Positions 17,498 through 25,819 of a DNA stretch of 64,000 nucleotides are shown piece by piece. How positions within the stretch are numbered: position 1 is the first letter of the stretch; the number at the start of each line of letters is the position of its first letter. The notes under the pieces are model-generated. The model worked only from the letters and a program-made list of their open reading frames with translations. It was not told the DNA's origin and ran no database searches. The position numbers were made by a program, and so were the translations under genes. This DNA is from Burkholderiales bacterium. GTDB taxonomy: Bacteria; Pseudomonadota; Gammaproteobacteria; Burkholderiales; Burkholderiaceae_C. Location of the stretch: assembly GCA_017307855.1 (NCBI GenBank), contig JAFKGD010000002.1, positions 124,001 to 188,000 of the forward strand, written 5' to 3'.

Positions 17498-18466
17498 ATG
17501 AACCGATTCTTCAAACACGTTGCCCTGCTGTCGCTGACCCTTGCGGCCTGCGGCACGGCCCTGGCGCAATCCGGCTACCCCGACCGCCCGATCCGCCTGA
17601 TCCTCGGCTTCGCGCCAGGTGGCGTGGCCGACGGCGCGGCGCGCATCGCGGCGCAGATCCTCAGCGAGAGCCTGGGCCAACCCGCCAACGTGGAGAACCG
17701 CGCGGGCGCCGGCGGCTCGATCGCGGCCACCACAGTCGCGCGCGCCGCGCCGGACGGCTACACGCTGCTGGTGCATGCCACCTCGGACATCATCAATCCC
17801 ATCCTCAACAAGGACCTGGGCTACAGCCTGACGAAGGATTTCGCCCCGCTGGGCATGATCACGAACTCGCCCAACGTGCTGGTGGTCCATCCGTCGCTGC
17901 CGGTCAACTCGGTCGCCGAGTTCGTGGCGTATGCGCGCACGCGGCCGGTGAGCTACGGCTCGGCCGGCGTCAACACCGTGAGCCACCTGTCGGGCGCGCT
18001 GCTGAGCGCGGCGTCCGGCGCGCCGATGCTGCACGTGCCCTACAAAGGCACGGGCGCGGCGCAGATGGACCTGCTCAGCGGCCGCCTGTCGTTCATGTTC
18101 GATGGGGCGTCCACGTCACTCACCAACGCGCAGATGGGCAAGGTCAAGGCGTTGGCGGTGACGTCGCCGCAGCGCTGGCCCAGCGCCCCGTCGTTGCCCA
18201 CCGTGGCCGAATCCGGCTACCCCGGCTACAGCCTGCTGGCCATCTTCGGCCTGATGGCGCCGGCCGGCACGCCCGAGCCGGTGCTCGCCCGCATCGCCGG
18301 CGCGCTGCAGCGCGGGCTGCAGACCCCGGCGGTGCGCGAACAGATCGAGAAGCTCGGCGCGCAGCCCGGCACCCTCACGCGCGAGGCCTACGGCGCCTTC
18401 CTGCGCGAGGAGACCGCGCGCTGGAGCAAACTGGCCGCGGACGGGGTCCTGCGCAAGGAAGACTGA
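17498..18466 (+). CDS. Bug/TctC-family periplasmic solute-binding protein
   Basis: A 322-residue Bug receptor with a short signal peptide (MNRFFKHVALLSLTLAACG, cleaved near ALAQSGYP). Family motifs are LILGFAPGGVADGAARIAA, VENRAGAGGSIAATTV and HVPYKGTGAAQMDLLSG. The ATG at 17498 follows AAGAAAGAGAC. A Cys in the signal region (TLAACGTALAQ) does not sit in a clean lipobox, so secretion by signal peptidase I is favoured. It is cotranscribed with the D-2-hydroxyacid dehydrogenase and followed 109 bp later by an AraC regulator. Confidence 0.92.
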   Translation: MNRFFKHVALLSLTLAACGTALAQSGYPDRPIRLILGFAPGGVADGAARIAAQILSESLGQPANVENRAGAGGSIAATTVARAAPDGYTLLVHATSDIINPILNKDLGYSLTKDFAPLGMITNSPNVLVVHPSLPVNSVAEFVAYARTRPVSYGSAGVNTVSHLSGALLSAASGAPMLHVPYKGTGAAQMDLLSGRLSFMFDGASTSLTNAQMGKVKALAVTSPQRWPSAPSLPTVAESGYPGYSLLAIFGLMAPAGTPEPVLARIAGALQRGLQTPAVREQIEKLGAQPGTLTREAYGAFLREETARWSKLAADGVLRKED

Positions 18467-18575
18467 TCGCCCCGTGGCTGCGCGCCCGCGCGGCTGACCC
18501 GGGGGAACAGGGTTAACTGCAATGGCCCGCCCCGCCGGGGCCTCCGGATAATCGGCTCACCACCCTGCCATCGCC

Positions 18576-19487
18576 GTGAGCCCGCCCCAACCCGCCTTCA
18601 ACACCTACTCGATGGCGCAGCTGTGCGACCACGCCGACTTCGACATCCGGCGTGAGGGCCCACGGCGTTCCAGGCCGAGGCTGCACCGGCACGACTATTT
18701 CCAGTTGCACCTGCAGGTGGCCGGTCCGGCACAGATGCACCTGGCCACGTCCAGCCGCGCGCTCGCGCCCGGTGCGGTGACCTTCGTGCTGCCCGACCGC
18801 GTGCACTACCACGAGCATCCGGCCACGTCGCGCTACTACGTGCTGAGCTTCGGCCTGCGCTTCCTGCGCGGCGACCTCGACGCCGGCCCGCTCGAACTGG
18901 AAGACGTGCCGCTCAGGCGTGCCCCCGAACTGGCGCCGTTCCAGCTGCAGGACGCGATGGACTTCGAGCTCGATGCCGGTGAACTCGCCGTGGCGGTCGA
19001 TCTGTGCGAATCCATGCTGCGCGAGAACACGGCGCGGGGTTTCTATTCGCTCGAGATGATCCGCTCGCACCTGCTCGCGCTGATCGGGCTGGTCTGCCGC
19101 AAGTACGCCGACCGCTTCGATCAGGGCATGTCGGACCGGCAGAAGCACCTCTCTCGCAACGCAGCCGTGCTGCGCGTGGTGAAGTTCCTGCGCGAGAACT
19201 ACATGCGCAAGATCATGCTGGAAGAGGTGGCCGCGGCGGTCTGCCTGTCGCCCAACTATCTGTCGCACCTGGTCAAGCGCGAGCTCGGCAAGTCCTTCCT
19301 CGACCTGCTGACCGCCATGCGCATGGATGCGGCCAGACCGCTGCTGCTGGGCACCAGCCAGCGCGTCTCCGAGATCGCCATCCGCGTCGGCTTCGAGGAC
19401 GAGGCGTACTTCTCGCGCCGCTTCCGGCAGCTCGAAGGCTGCACACCCACCGAGTTCCGGGCGCAGCACGCCAGCGCGCACGCCTGA
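18576..19487 (+). CDS. AraC-family transcriptional regulator
   Basis: A 303-residue AraC/XylS regulator. The N-terminal half is a cupin-like sensor domain (PRLHRHDYFQLHLQVAG, VTFVLPDRVHYHEHP). The C-terminal two helix-turn-helix motifs lie at about 200-295 (ENYMRKIMLEEVAAAVCLSP and RVSEIAIRVGFEDEAYFSRR). The GTG start at 18576 is used; ATG 18612 is the alternative. Such proteins activate adjacent uptake or catabolic genes on binding a small ligand. It may control the dehydrogenase-Bug pair upstream or the operon downstream, whose last gene converges on it with a 51-bp gap. Confidence 0.93.
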   Translation: MSPPQPAFNTYSMAQLCDHADFDIRREGPRRSRPRLHRHDYFQLHLQVAGPAQMHLATSSRALAPGAVTFVLPDRVHYHEHPATSRYYVLSFGLRFLRGDLDAGPLELEDVPLRRAPELAPFQLQDAMDFELDAGELAVAVDLCESMLRENTARGFYSLEMIRSHLLALIGLVCRKYADRFDQGMSDRQKHLSRNAAVLRVVKFLRENYMRKIMLEEVAAAVCLSPNYLSHLVKRELGKSFLDLLTAMRMDAARPLLLGTSQRVSEIAIRVGFEDEAYFSRRFRQLEGCTPTEFRAQHASAHA

Positions 19488-19538
19488 TCCCGCGGTCGGC
19501 TGTCATGAGTGCGGCGCGTATCGGCGCGCCCGTGGCCG

Positions 19539-19946
19539 TCACCCACCAGGCCGGGCATCGAGCTTCTTGAACACGGCCTGGCCCGTGGCGATGCAGGCGC
19601 CGTGCGCGTCCAGGATTTCGGCGCTGCAGAACACCGTCGATTTCCCGCCGCGCGTCACGCGCCCGTGCGCGATCACGGGCCCGCGCATGGCGCCGAGGAA
19701 GGACACGTTCTGGTTGACTGTCACGATCGGGCCGGGACGGCCCGGCCAGCTGAAGGCGGCATAGCCCATGACGATGTCCAGCATCGTGCACAGCACGCCG
19801 CCGTGAGCGATGCCGATGCCGTTGGCATGCCGGGCGGGATCGAAATCCAGTCGCGCGCTCGCCACTCCTTCGGCCACTTCCAGCGCCCCGAGGCCGAGGG
19901 TGCGCAGGAACGGCGCGCCCTGCGGCGCGGGTTCAGGCCGCGCCAC
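19539..19946 (-). CDS. PaaI-type hotdog-fold thioesterase
   Basis: A 135-residue single hotdog domain. HANGIGIAHGGVLCTMLDIVMGYAA is the PaaI-family active-site helix region, with HGG at its core, followed by VNQNVSFLGAMRGPV and GRVTRGGKSTVF strands. These enzymes hydrolyse acyl- or aryl-CoA esters and often protect free CoA in degradation pathways. The GTG start at 19946 overlaps the preceding thiolase by 14 bp, so it is translationally coupled and last in the ten-gene operon. Confidence 0.88.
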   Translation of the reverse strand: MARPEPAPQGAPFLRTLGLGALEVAEGVASARLDFDPARHANGIGIAHGGVLCTMLDIVMGYAAFSWPGRPGPIVTVNQNVSFLGAMRGPVIAHGRVTRGGKSTVFCSAEILDAHGACIATGQAVFKKLDARPGG

Positions 19947-21165
19947 GCTCGACCACGAAGCTCACCACCGTGGCGCAGGAGCCACCGATGTTGAGCGTCT
20001 GCATGCGCCGTGCGCCCTCGATCTGCATCTCGCCGGCCTGGCCGGTCACCTGGCGGGCGCTGTCGAGCAGCATGCGCGCGCCGGTCGCTCCGACGGGGTG
20101 GCCGCAGCCGATCAGGCCGCCGCTCATGTTGACGGGACATGCGCCGCCGCGCTCGATGGTGCCGTCCTCCACGGCGCGCCAGCTTTGCCCGGGCGGTGTC
20201 AGGCCCAGGTGGTCGATCGCCATGTACTCGGTGGTGGAAAAGCAGTCGTGCGTCTCGACGCCGTCCATGTCGGCCACGCCGGCCACACCCGCGCGGCGCC
20301 AGGCGTCCTCGAGCGTCTGGCGCACATCCGGAAAGACGTAGTCCTGTCCGGCACTGCGCTCGATCTTGTCTTTCAGGCGCAGACCCGCGTTGCGGTGCCC
20401 CCAGCCACTGATGCGCGGCAGGCCCGGCACATCCAGCCCGTGCTCGCGCGCGAAGCGCGGCGATGCCAGCACGACGGCGCAGGCGCCATCGGTGACCTGC
20501 CCGCAGTCCTGGCGGCGGGTGCCCGGCTCGATCACCGGGTTGGCTTCGTCGTCATCGGTGAAGCTGCGCTCGTCGAACTGCCACCTGCGCGTCTGTGCCA
20601 GCGGGTTGCGGCGCGCGCTCGCGTAGTTGAGTTCGGCGATGCGGTTGAGGTGGCGCCTGTCCAGCCCCCAGCGCCGCTCGTACTCGCCCGCCAGCAGGCC
20701 GAAGGCGGCCGGCCACATGTAGCGGCAGTCGATGTCTTCGCGCCCCTGCCAGGCCGCCGCGTTCTGGTTGCGCGAGGCCTGGTCGCCGGGCAGGTTCTTG
20801 AACTCTTCCACGCCCAGCACCAGCACGCAGTCGTAGCGGCCGGCCTCGATCTCGGCCATGGCCGAGAGCACGCCCAGCGACGACGACGCGCACGCGCCCT
20901 CGTGCCGCATGGCAGGCACACCCCACAGCTCGGGCACCACCTGCGCGACCATCGATCCCAGGTGCGCCTGCTGGCGCTGCAGCTCGCCGAACGCGTTGCC
21001 GACATGGATGCTCTGGATCGCCTGCGCGGCGATGCCCGACGCGTCCAGCGCGCCCAGGGTCGCCTCGCGCACCATGTCGGAAATGTCCAGCCCCTCGCGC
21101 GACCAGGCGCGCGCGAAGTCGCTCTGGTAGCCGCCGAGGATCAGTGTCTGCGCCGGCGTCGTCAT
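19933..21165 (-). CDS. Thiolase-family acetyl-CoA acyltransferase (SCP-x-like)
   Basis: A 410-residue thiolase. The nucleophilic Cys is in HEGACASSSLGVLSAM (about residue 90), the catalytic His in GLIGCGHPVGATGARML, and the C-terminus has GGSCATVVSF. This subfamily resembles SCP-x and DitF-type thiolases, which act on branched or ring-containing acyl chains rather than straight fatty acids. The ATG at 21165 overlaps the nitronate monooxygenase stop (ATGA). The frame upstream of this ATG is open but runs through another gene and is not part of the protein. A second thiolase heads the operon at 30.6-31.9 kb. Confidence 0.92.
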   Translation of the reverse strand: MTTPAQTLILGGYQSDFARAWSREGLDISDMVREATLGALDASGIAAQAIQSIHVGNAFGELQRQQAHLGSMVAQVVPELWGVPAMRHEGACASSSLGVLSAMAEIEAGRYDCVLVLGVEEFKNLPGDQASRNQNAAAWQGREDIDCRYMWPAAFGLLAGEYERRWGLDRRHLNRIAELNYASARRNPLAQTRRWQFDERSFTDDDEANPVIEPGTRRQDCGQVTDGACAVVLASPRFAREHGLDVPGLPRISGWGHRNAGLRLKDKIERSAGQDYVFPDVRQTLEDAWRRAGVAGVADMDGVETHDCFSTTEYMAIDHLGLTPPGQSWRAVEDGTIERGGACPVNMSGGLIGCGHPVGATGARMLLDSARQVTGQAGEMQIEGARRMQTLNIGGSCATVVSFVVERGAA

Positions 21166-22199
21166 CGCACCGGCTCCAGTGCCTGCGCAGCCCGGGCATC
21201 GCCGCGTCCGGCCACCGCGCCCGCGCGCCCGGCCGCATGCGGCAGCGCGGCCAGCCGCGCGCAGGCCTGCGCGTACTCGTCGGCCAGGCGGTCGACCACG
21301 GCGGATACCGGCTCCACGGCATGGATCGAGCCCAGCCCCTGCCCGGCCGCCCACACGTCCATCCACTTGCGCGCGGTCACCGGCTTGCTGCTGTCGTACT
21401 GGCGCTCGGGCGTGGCCGGCATGTTGTCCGGGTCGATCCCCAGCGCGCGCAGCGAGGGCTTGAGCCAGCTCGCGGGCGTGCCGGTGATGCCGGCGCTGAC
21501 GATCAGATCGTCGATGGTCCCATCCACCACCATCTGCTTGTAGGCCTCGGCCGCCATGCTCTCGGTGGTGGGGATGAAACGCGTGCCCATGTAGACGAAA
21601 TCGGCGCCGCTGGCGATGGCACCGGCCACGCCCCAGCCATCGCTGATGCCGCCGCCCACGACGACGTGGCCGTCGAAGAAGTCGCGCACCGCGCTCACGA
21701 AGGCGAACGGCGAGATCGAGCCCGTATGCCCGCCCGCGCCGGCCGACACGCAGGCCAGTCCGTCGGCGCCGGCCGCCACGGCTTTCTTCGCCAGCGTGAT
21801 GGTGGTCACATCGGCGAACACCCGGCCGCCATACGCATGGACGACGTCGATGGCCGGCCTGGGACTGCCCAGTGCCGTGACCACGATGGGCGGCTTGAAG
21901 CGGGCCACCATCTCCAGGTCCTCCGGCAGGCGCGCATTCGACGAATGCGTCACCAGGTTGGCGCACCACGGCCCGATGGTGTCTGCCGGCTGCTCGTCGC
22001 GCGCGCGGGCCAGGCCTTCGGTGATGCGCTGCATCCAGTCACCCAGCACGTCGATGGGCCGCGCGTTCGGCGTGGGGAAGGCGCCGACGATGCCGGACCT
22101 GCAGGCCGCCAGTACCAGCTCGGGGCCCGAGATCAGGAACATGGGCGCGGCGAACACCGGCAGGCGCAGCGCGAAGGGGTGGGAGATCGGTGGCTTCAT
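21162..22199 (-). CDS. Nitronate monooxygenase (2-nitropropane dioxygenase) family FMN protein
   Basis: A 345-residue TIM-barrel flavoprotein. Visible FMN-binding and barrel motifs are LPVFAAPMFLISGPELV, SAGAGGHTGSISPFAFV, GGGISDGWGVAGAIASGADFVYMGTRF. Family members oxidise alkyl nitronates or act as FMN-dependent enoyl or 2,4-dienoyl reductases. In this CoA-ester operon a reductase or dehydrogenase-like role is conceivable and would replace the acyl-CoA dehydrogenase that is missing here. It starts 34 bp after the Bug gene and overlaps the next thiolase by 4 bp. Confidence 0.87.
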   Translation of the reverse strand: MKPPISHPFALRLPVFAAPMFLISGPELVLAACRSGIVGAFPTPNARPIDVLGDWMQRITEGLARARDEQPADTIGPWCANLVTHSSNARLPEDLEMVARFKPPIVVTALGSPRPAIDVVHAYGGRVFADVTTITLAKKAVAAGADGLACVSAGAGGHTGSISPFAFVSAVRDFFDGHVVVGGGISDGWGVAGAIASGADFVYMGTRFIPTTESMAAEAYKQMVVDGTIDDLIVSAGITGTPASWLKPSLRALGIDPDNMPATPERQYDSSKPVTARKWMDVWAAGQGLGSIHAVEPVSAVVDRLADEYAQACARLAALPHAAGRAGAVAGRGDARAAQALEPVR

Positions 22200-22233
22200 G
22201 GGTACGCGGAAAGGATGGAAGAAGGCCGTGCGC

Positions 22234-23226
22234 TCACTCGCTGGCCTTGAAGCCGGAGATCTTCACCGCCTCGGCCCAGCGCTTCGAATCGAGCCGCGCG
22301 AAGCTGGTGAACTCCTCGGGCGTCGAGGGCAGCGTCTCGAAATCCATGGCGCGCCACTTGTCCTTGATTTCCTTGGAGTTCAGCGCCTTCACGAACTCGG
22401 TATTGAGCCGCGCCACCACGGCGTCGGGCGTTGCCGCGGGCGCCATGACGGAGGCCCAGATGTAGATGTCCAGGTCGGGATAGCCCTGTTCGCGGAACGT
22501 GGCGACGTTGGGCATCAGCGGCGAGCGCTGCGGACTGGTGACGGCCAGCACCTTGACCTTGCCCGAATCCACGTGCGGCTTGACGGCCAGGAGCGGCAGG
22601 AACGCCGCGTGCACCTGCCCGCCCACCAGGTTGGTCACGGCCGGCGGCGTGCCGTTGAAGGGGACGTGCGTCATGTCGATGCCGGCACGCTGGTTGAGGA
22701 TGACCCCCGCGAAGTGCGACGAATTGCCCGCCGTGAAGGATGCGAACGACACCTTGCCGGGGTTGGCCTTGGTCCAGGCCACGAACTCCTTGATGTCGTT
22801 GGCCGGAACGCTGGCGTTGACCGCCATCACCATGGCCGAGCCGAGGAAATTGGTGACCGGACGGAAGCTCTTCTCCGCGTCGTAGGGCAGCTTGCTGAAC
22901 GTGTGCGGGTTGATGGTCAGCATGCTGGTGTTGCCCAGCAGCAGCGTGTAGCCGTCGGCGGGCGCGCTCGTCACGTTCTGCGCGGCGATGATGCCCGAGC
23001 CGCCGGGCTTGTTGTCCACCAGCAGTTGCTGGCCGGTGTTGCGGGCGAAGACCTCGGCCACCTGGCGCAGCGCGGCATCGAGCGTGTTGCCCGGCGCGAA
23101 CGGCACGACGATGCGCACCGGCTTGTCGGGGAACGTGCCCTGCGCCCAGGCCCCCAGGCGCGGCCAGGCGGCCGCGATACCGGCAGCCAGGGCCGGCTTC
23201 ATGAAGTCGCGTCTATTCATGGTCAT
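22234..23226 (-). CDS. Bug/TctC-family periplasmic solute-binding protein
   Basis: A 330-residue Bug receptor. ATG 23226 is preferred over the nearby ATG 23220 because AGGAGAC sits 6 bp upstream of it. The signal peptide has a twin-arginine-like start (MNRRDFMKPALAAG) and ends near GAWAQG. Family motifs are IVVPFAPGNTLDAALRQVA, VDNKPGGSGIIAAQNV and HVPFNGTPPAVTNLVGG. Placed inside the CoA-ligase/thiolase operon, it is the likely uptake receptor for the substrate of that pathway, which should then carry a carboxylate. Confidence 0.92.
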   Translation of the reverse strand: MTMNRRDFMKPALAAGIAAAWPRLGAWAQGTFPDKPVRIVVPFAPGNTLDAALRQVAEVFARNTGQQLLVDNKPGGSGIIAAQNVTSAPADGYTLLLGNTSMLTINPHTFSKLPYDAEKSFRPVTNFLGSAMVMAVNASVPANDIKEFVAWTKANPGKVSFASFTAGNSSHFAGVILNQRAGIDMTHVPFNGTPPAVTNLVGGQVHAAFLPLLAVKPHVDSGKVKVLAVTSPQRSPLMPNVATFREQGYPDLDIYIWASVMAPAATPDAVVARLNTEFVKALNSKEIKDKWRAMDFETLPSTPEEFTSFARLDSKRWAEAVKISGFKASE

Positions 23227-23314
23227 TTTTGTCTCCTGTCTTTCGTTGTGATCGGTCGTCGCAGTCGTCGTCGGGTCGCCGGTCGTGCGCGCGGCGGCCC
23301 GCGCCCGCAAGGTG

Positions 23315-24064
23315 TCAGGCCGGTGCAGGCCGGGCCTGGCCCAGCAGGCCGCGCAGCAGCTCGGCCACGCGTGGCGCGGCCTCCATCGGCGTCATGTGGC
23401 CGGCCGCGTCGATCCATTCCAGCCGCGCGCGCGGCAGCAGGGCCGCGAGTTCTTCCGACAGCGGCGGCGGCGTGATGCGGTCCTCGCGCCCGCACATCAC
23501 CAGCGTGGGTAGACCGGCCAGCTGCACCAGCTGCTCGCGCCGGTCGGTGCGCGCGGCGATGGCTCGGTTCTGGCGGATGGCGGCCTCGGGGCCGACGGCG
23601 CGCATCATCTCGAGGATGCGCGCCATCAGCGCAGCGTCGGCATGCGTGGCTTCGGCGGTGCCGAAGGTGGCCACGCCCTGGATCACCTTGCCGAAGTCGC
23701 GCCCGATGGCGGCGATGGTCTTCTCGCGCATCGCGCGGCCTTCGTCCGTCTCCGGCCGCGCCGACGTGCTGAGCAGCGCCAGCGCGTCCGGGCGGCGGCC
23801 CGGGGCGGTGTCGCCGGCCACCATTTCGATGGCCGTGTAGCCGCCCATGGAGAAGCCGCACACCGCCAGCGGCGTGCTGGCCGGCACGTCGGCGATGCGC
23901 TCGCGCGCATCGCGCGCCATCGCGGCGATGCTGTCCTGCGTCGTGACGTCGGCGATGCGCACCTCGGCCTCGGCGGCAAGCGCGGCGGCCACGCCATCCC
24001 ACACGGCAGCGGTGTTGAGCATGCCCGGGATGAGCAGAAGCACGGGTTTCGTGGTGGCGCTCAT
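23315..24064 (-). CDS. Alpha/beta-fold hydrolase
   Basis: A 249-residue alpha/beta hydrolase. The nucleophile elbow is GFSMGG (CGFSMGGYTAIEM, about residue 88), the acid lies in CGREDRITP and the His in DAAGHMTPMEAAP. The N-terminus lacks a signal peptide. Similar proteins hydrolyse enol lactones, esters or CoA thioesters. It starts at ATG 24064, overlapping the upstream ligase stop by 4 bp, and is followed by an 88-bp gap before the Bug gene, the largest gap in the operon. Its exact substrate cannot be read from sequence. Confidence 0.88.
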   Translation of the reverse strand: MSATTKPVLLLIPGMLNTAAVWDGVAAALAAEAEVRIADVTTQDSIAAMARDARERIADVPASTPLAVCGFSMGGYTAIEMVAGDTAPGRRPDALALLSTSARPETDEGRAMREKTIAAIGRDFGKVIQGVATFGTAEATHADAALMARILEMMRAVGPEAAIRQNRAIAARTDRREQLVQLAGLPTLVMCGREDRITPPPLSEELAALLPRARLEWIDAAGHMTPMEAAPRVAELLRGLLGQARPAPA

Positions 24065-25809
24065 GCGGCCATCCTTTCGGCCGGAGCCAGTGCCGCGGCC
24101 TGCTGCCGCAGTTCGCGTTTGACGATCTTGCCGACCGGGTTGCGCGGCAGTTCGGCCAGCGTGAGCAGGTATTCGGGCAGCTTGTAGACCGCCACGCGCT
24201 TCTCGTCGCGCAGGAAGGCCACGAGGCTCGCCAGCTCGACGACCTGCCCTTCGGCCGGCACCACGCAGGCGCACACCTTCTCGCCCAGCACCGCATCGGG
24301 CACGGCGACCACCGCCACCTCGCGCACGCCGGGGCAACCGGCCAGCAGGCTTTCCAGTTCCTCCGACGAGATGTTCATGCCGCCACGGATCACGAGATCC
24401 TTGGCGCGGCCGACGTAGCGGTAGAACTCCCCGCGCTCGCCCGCGATCTCGAACAGGTCGCCGGTCTTGTAGTAGCCGTACTCGTCGAATGCGCGCGCGG
24501 TGAGCTCGGGCGACTCGAAGTAGCCGCTGAAGATGGTGGGGCCGCAGAAGCGGATCTCGCCGGGCCGGCCAGCCTCGTGGATGTCCTCCCCCGTCTCCAG
24601 GTCCACCAGGCGCGTGCGGATCTTGCGCGTGGTCGACACCGCCCATTCATAGCCGTCGACCCCCGCGCGCGGGAAGAACTGCGCCCGCAGCGCCGGATCC
24701 GGAATGTCGATGTCGCTGCCCGACAGTGCGGCGCCTTCGTTGGAGCCGAAGTAATTGATGATCTCGACGCCGTGCCGCTCGCGGAATCCGCGCACCATCC
24801 ATTCGGACAGCGGCGCCGAACCCGAGCCGATGCGCGACAGCCGGGCGAAGTCGATGCCGGCCAGCAGCGCCTCGTTCTGCAGCAGCATGTTCAGCAGCGC
24901 CGGCGGCGCGACGGTGTAGTCGATGCGCTCGTCGCGCAGTTGCTGCAGGAACACCGGCAGCGTGAACGGATGGTGCTGCACCACCGTGCCGCCCAGCACG
25001 AGCCAGGTCGCGAACGCCGTCGAGATGCCGGCCATGTTGACCAGCGGGAACGGATTGAGCAGGCGCGCGTGCCGGCGGATGCTGCCGGCTTCGATGATCG
25101 AGGGCGCGATGACCAGCCATTCGTTGTGGCTGCGTGGCACGCCCTTGGGTGCGGCCTCGGTTCCGGAGGTCCAGCAGATGGTGAACACGTCGTTGGCGGT
25201 GACGGCCGCGTCACGCTCGGCGCGCGCCAGGCGGTCGGCCGCGCCGTCCCCTGCCACGCCGGCCATCGCCCGGCCCAGGTCCACGCAGGGCGCAGGCACG
25301 GTGTCGCCCCAGGCCAGCACCTTGCGCAGGCCGGGTTGCGCCGCCTGCAGCGCCAGGAACATGTCCGCGGCGGCGTGGCCGGCGCCCGGCTTGCCGATGC
25401 GCCCGAACGTGATGGCCATGGCCGCGCGCGTCTTGCCGATGATCTGGCCGAGTTCGTGCTCGCGGTACTGCACGGGCACGGGCGTGACCACGAACCCCAG
25501 CCGGGCACACGCCAGGTACACGGCGAACTGCTCGACGCAGTTGGGCAGTTGCACGACAACGATGTCGTCGCGGCGCAGCCCCTGATCCAGCAGCACCAGG
25601 CACAGCCGGTCGACCTGCCGCGCGAGGTCGCGCCAGCTCCAGCGCTGCGGTGCGCCCGCGGCCACGTCGCCGCGGTTGGGCGCGTCCGCCACCGCCTCTT
25701 CATCCGGACGTTCGGCCAGATGTCGCGTGAACAGCTCCCACAGCGTCTGCTGGCCCCACCAGCCACGCGCGGCATGGGCATCGATGGTGGCTTGCGGCAC
25801 GAGGATCAT
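24061..25809 (-). CDS. AMP-dependent acyl-CoA synthetase/ligase
   Basis: A 582-residue member of the ANL superfamily that activates a carboxylic acid to its CoA thioester via an acyl-adenylate. Visible motifs are the P-loop-like WTSGTEAAPKGVPRSH, the A5 region INYFGSNEGAAL, YGYYKTGDL, and GRAKDLVIRGGMNISSEELE, with the C-terminal Lys in NPVGKIVKRELR. The conserved YTSGTTG core is altered to WTSGTEA, yet the rest is intact. The ATG at 25809 lies 10 bp after the carotenoid-oxygenase gene. It is one of two CoA ligases in the operon, implying two acids, or one before and one after oxidative cleavage. Confidence 0.9.
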   Translation of the reverse strand: MILVPQATIDAHAARGWWGQQTLWELFTRHLAERPDEEAVADAPNRGDVAAGAPQRWSWRDLARQVDRLCLVLLDQGLRRDDIVVVQLPNCVEQFAVYLACARLGFVVTPVPVQYREHELGQIIGKTRAAMAITFGRIGKPGAGHAAADMFLALQAAQPGLRKVLAWGDTVPAPCVDLGRAMAGVAGDGAADRLARAERDAAVTANDVFTICWTSGTEAAPKGVPRSHNEWLVIAPSIIEAGSIRRHARLLNPFPLVNMAGISTAFATWLVLGGTVVQHHPFTLPVFLQQLRDERIDYTVAPPALLNMLLQNEALLAGIDFARLSRIGSGSAPLSEWMVRGFRERHGVEIINYFGSNEGAALSGSDIDIPDPALRAQFFPRAGVDGYEWAVSTTRKIRTRLVDLETGEDIHEAGRPGEIRFCGPTIFSGYFESPELTARAFDEYGYYKTGDLFEIAGERGEFYRYVGRAKDLVIRGGMNISSEELESLLAGCPGVREVAVVAVPDAVLGEKVCACVVPAEGQVVELASLVAFLRDEKRVAVYKLPEYLLTLAELPRNPVGKIVKRELRQQAAALAPAERMAA

Positions 25810-25819
25810 GGCCGTGCCC

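Noticed and set aside
18467-18575. GC-rich dyads (GGCCC...GGGCC) between the third Bug gene and the AraC gene
   Set aside because: The stems are short and imperfect, and such matches are expected by chance at this base composition.
19933-21969. Apparent N-terminal extension of the thiolase into the nitronate monooxygenase gene
   Set aside because: The upstream part is an out-of-frame reading of that gene. The thiolase starts at ATG 21165 with an ATGA overlap.
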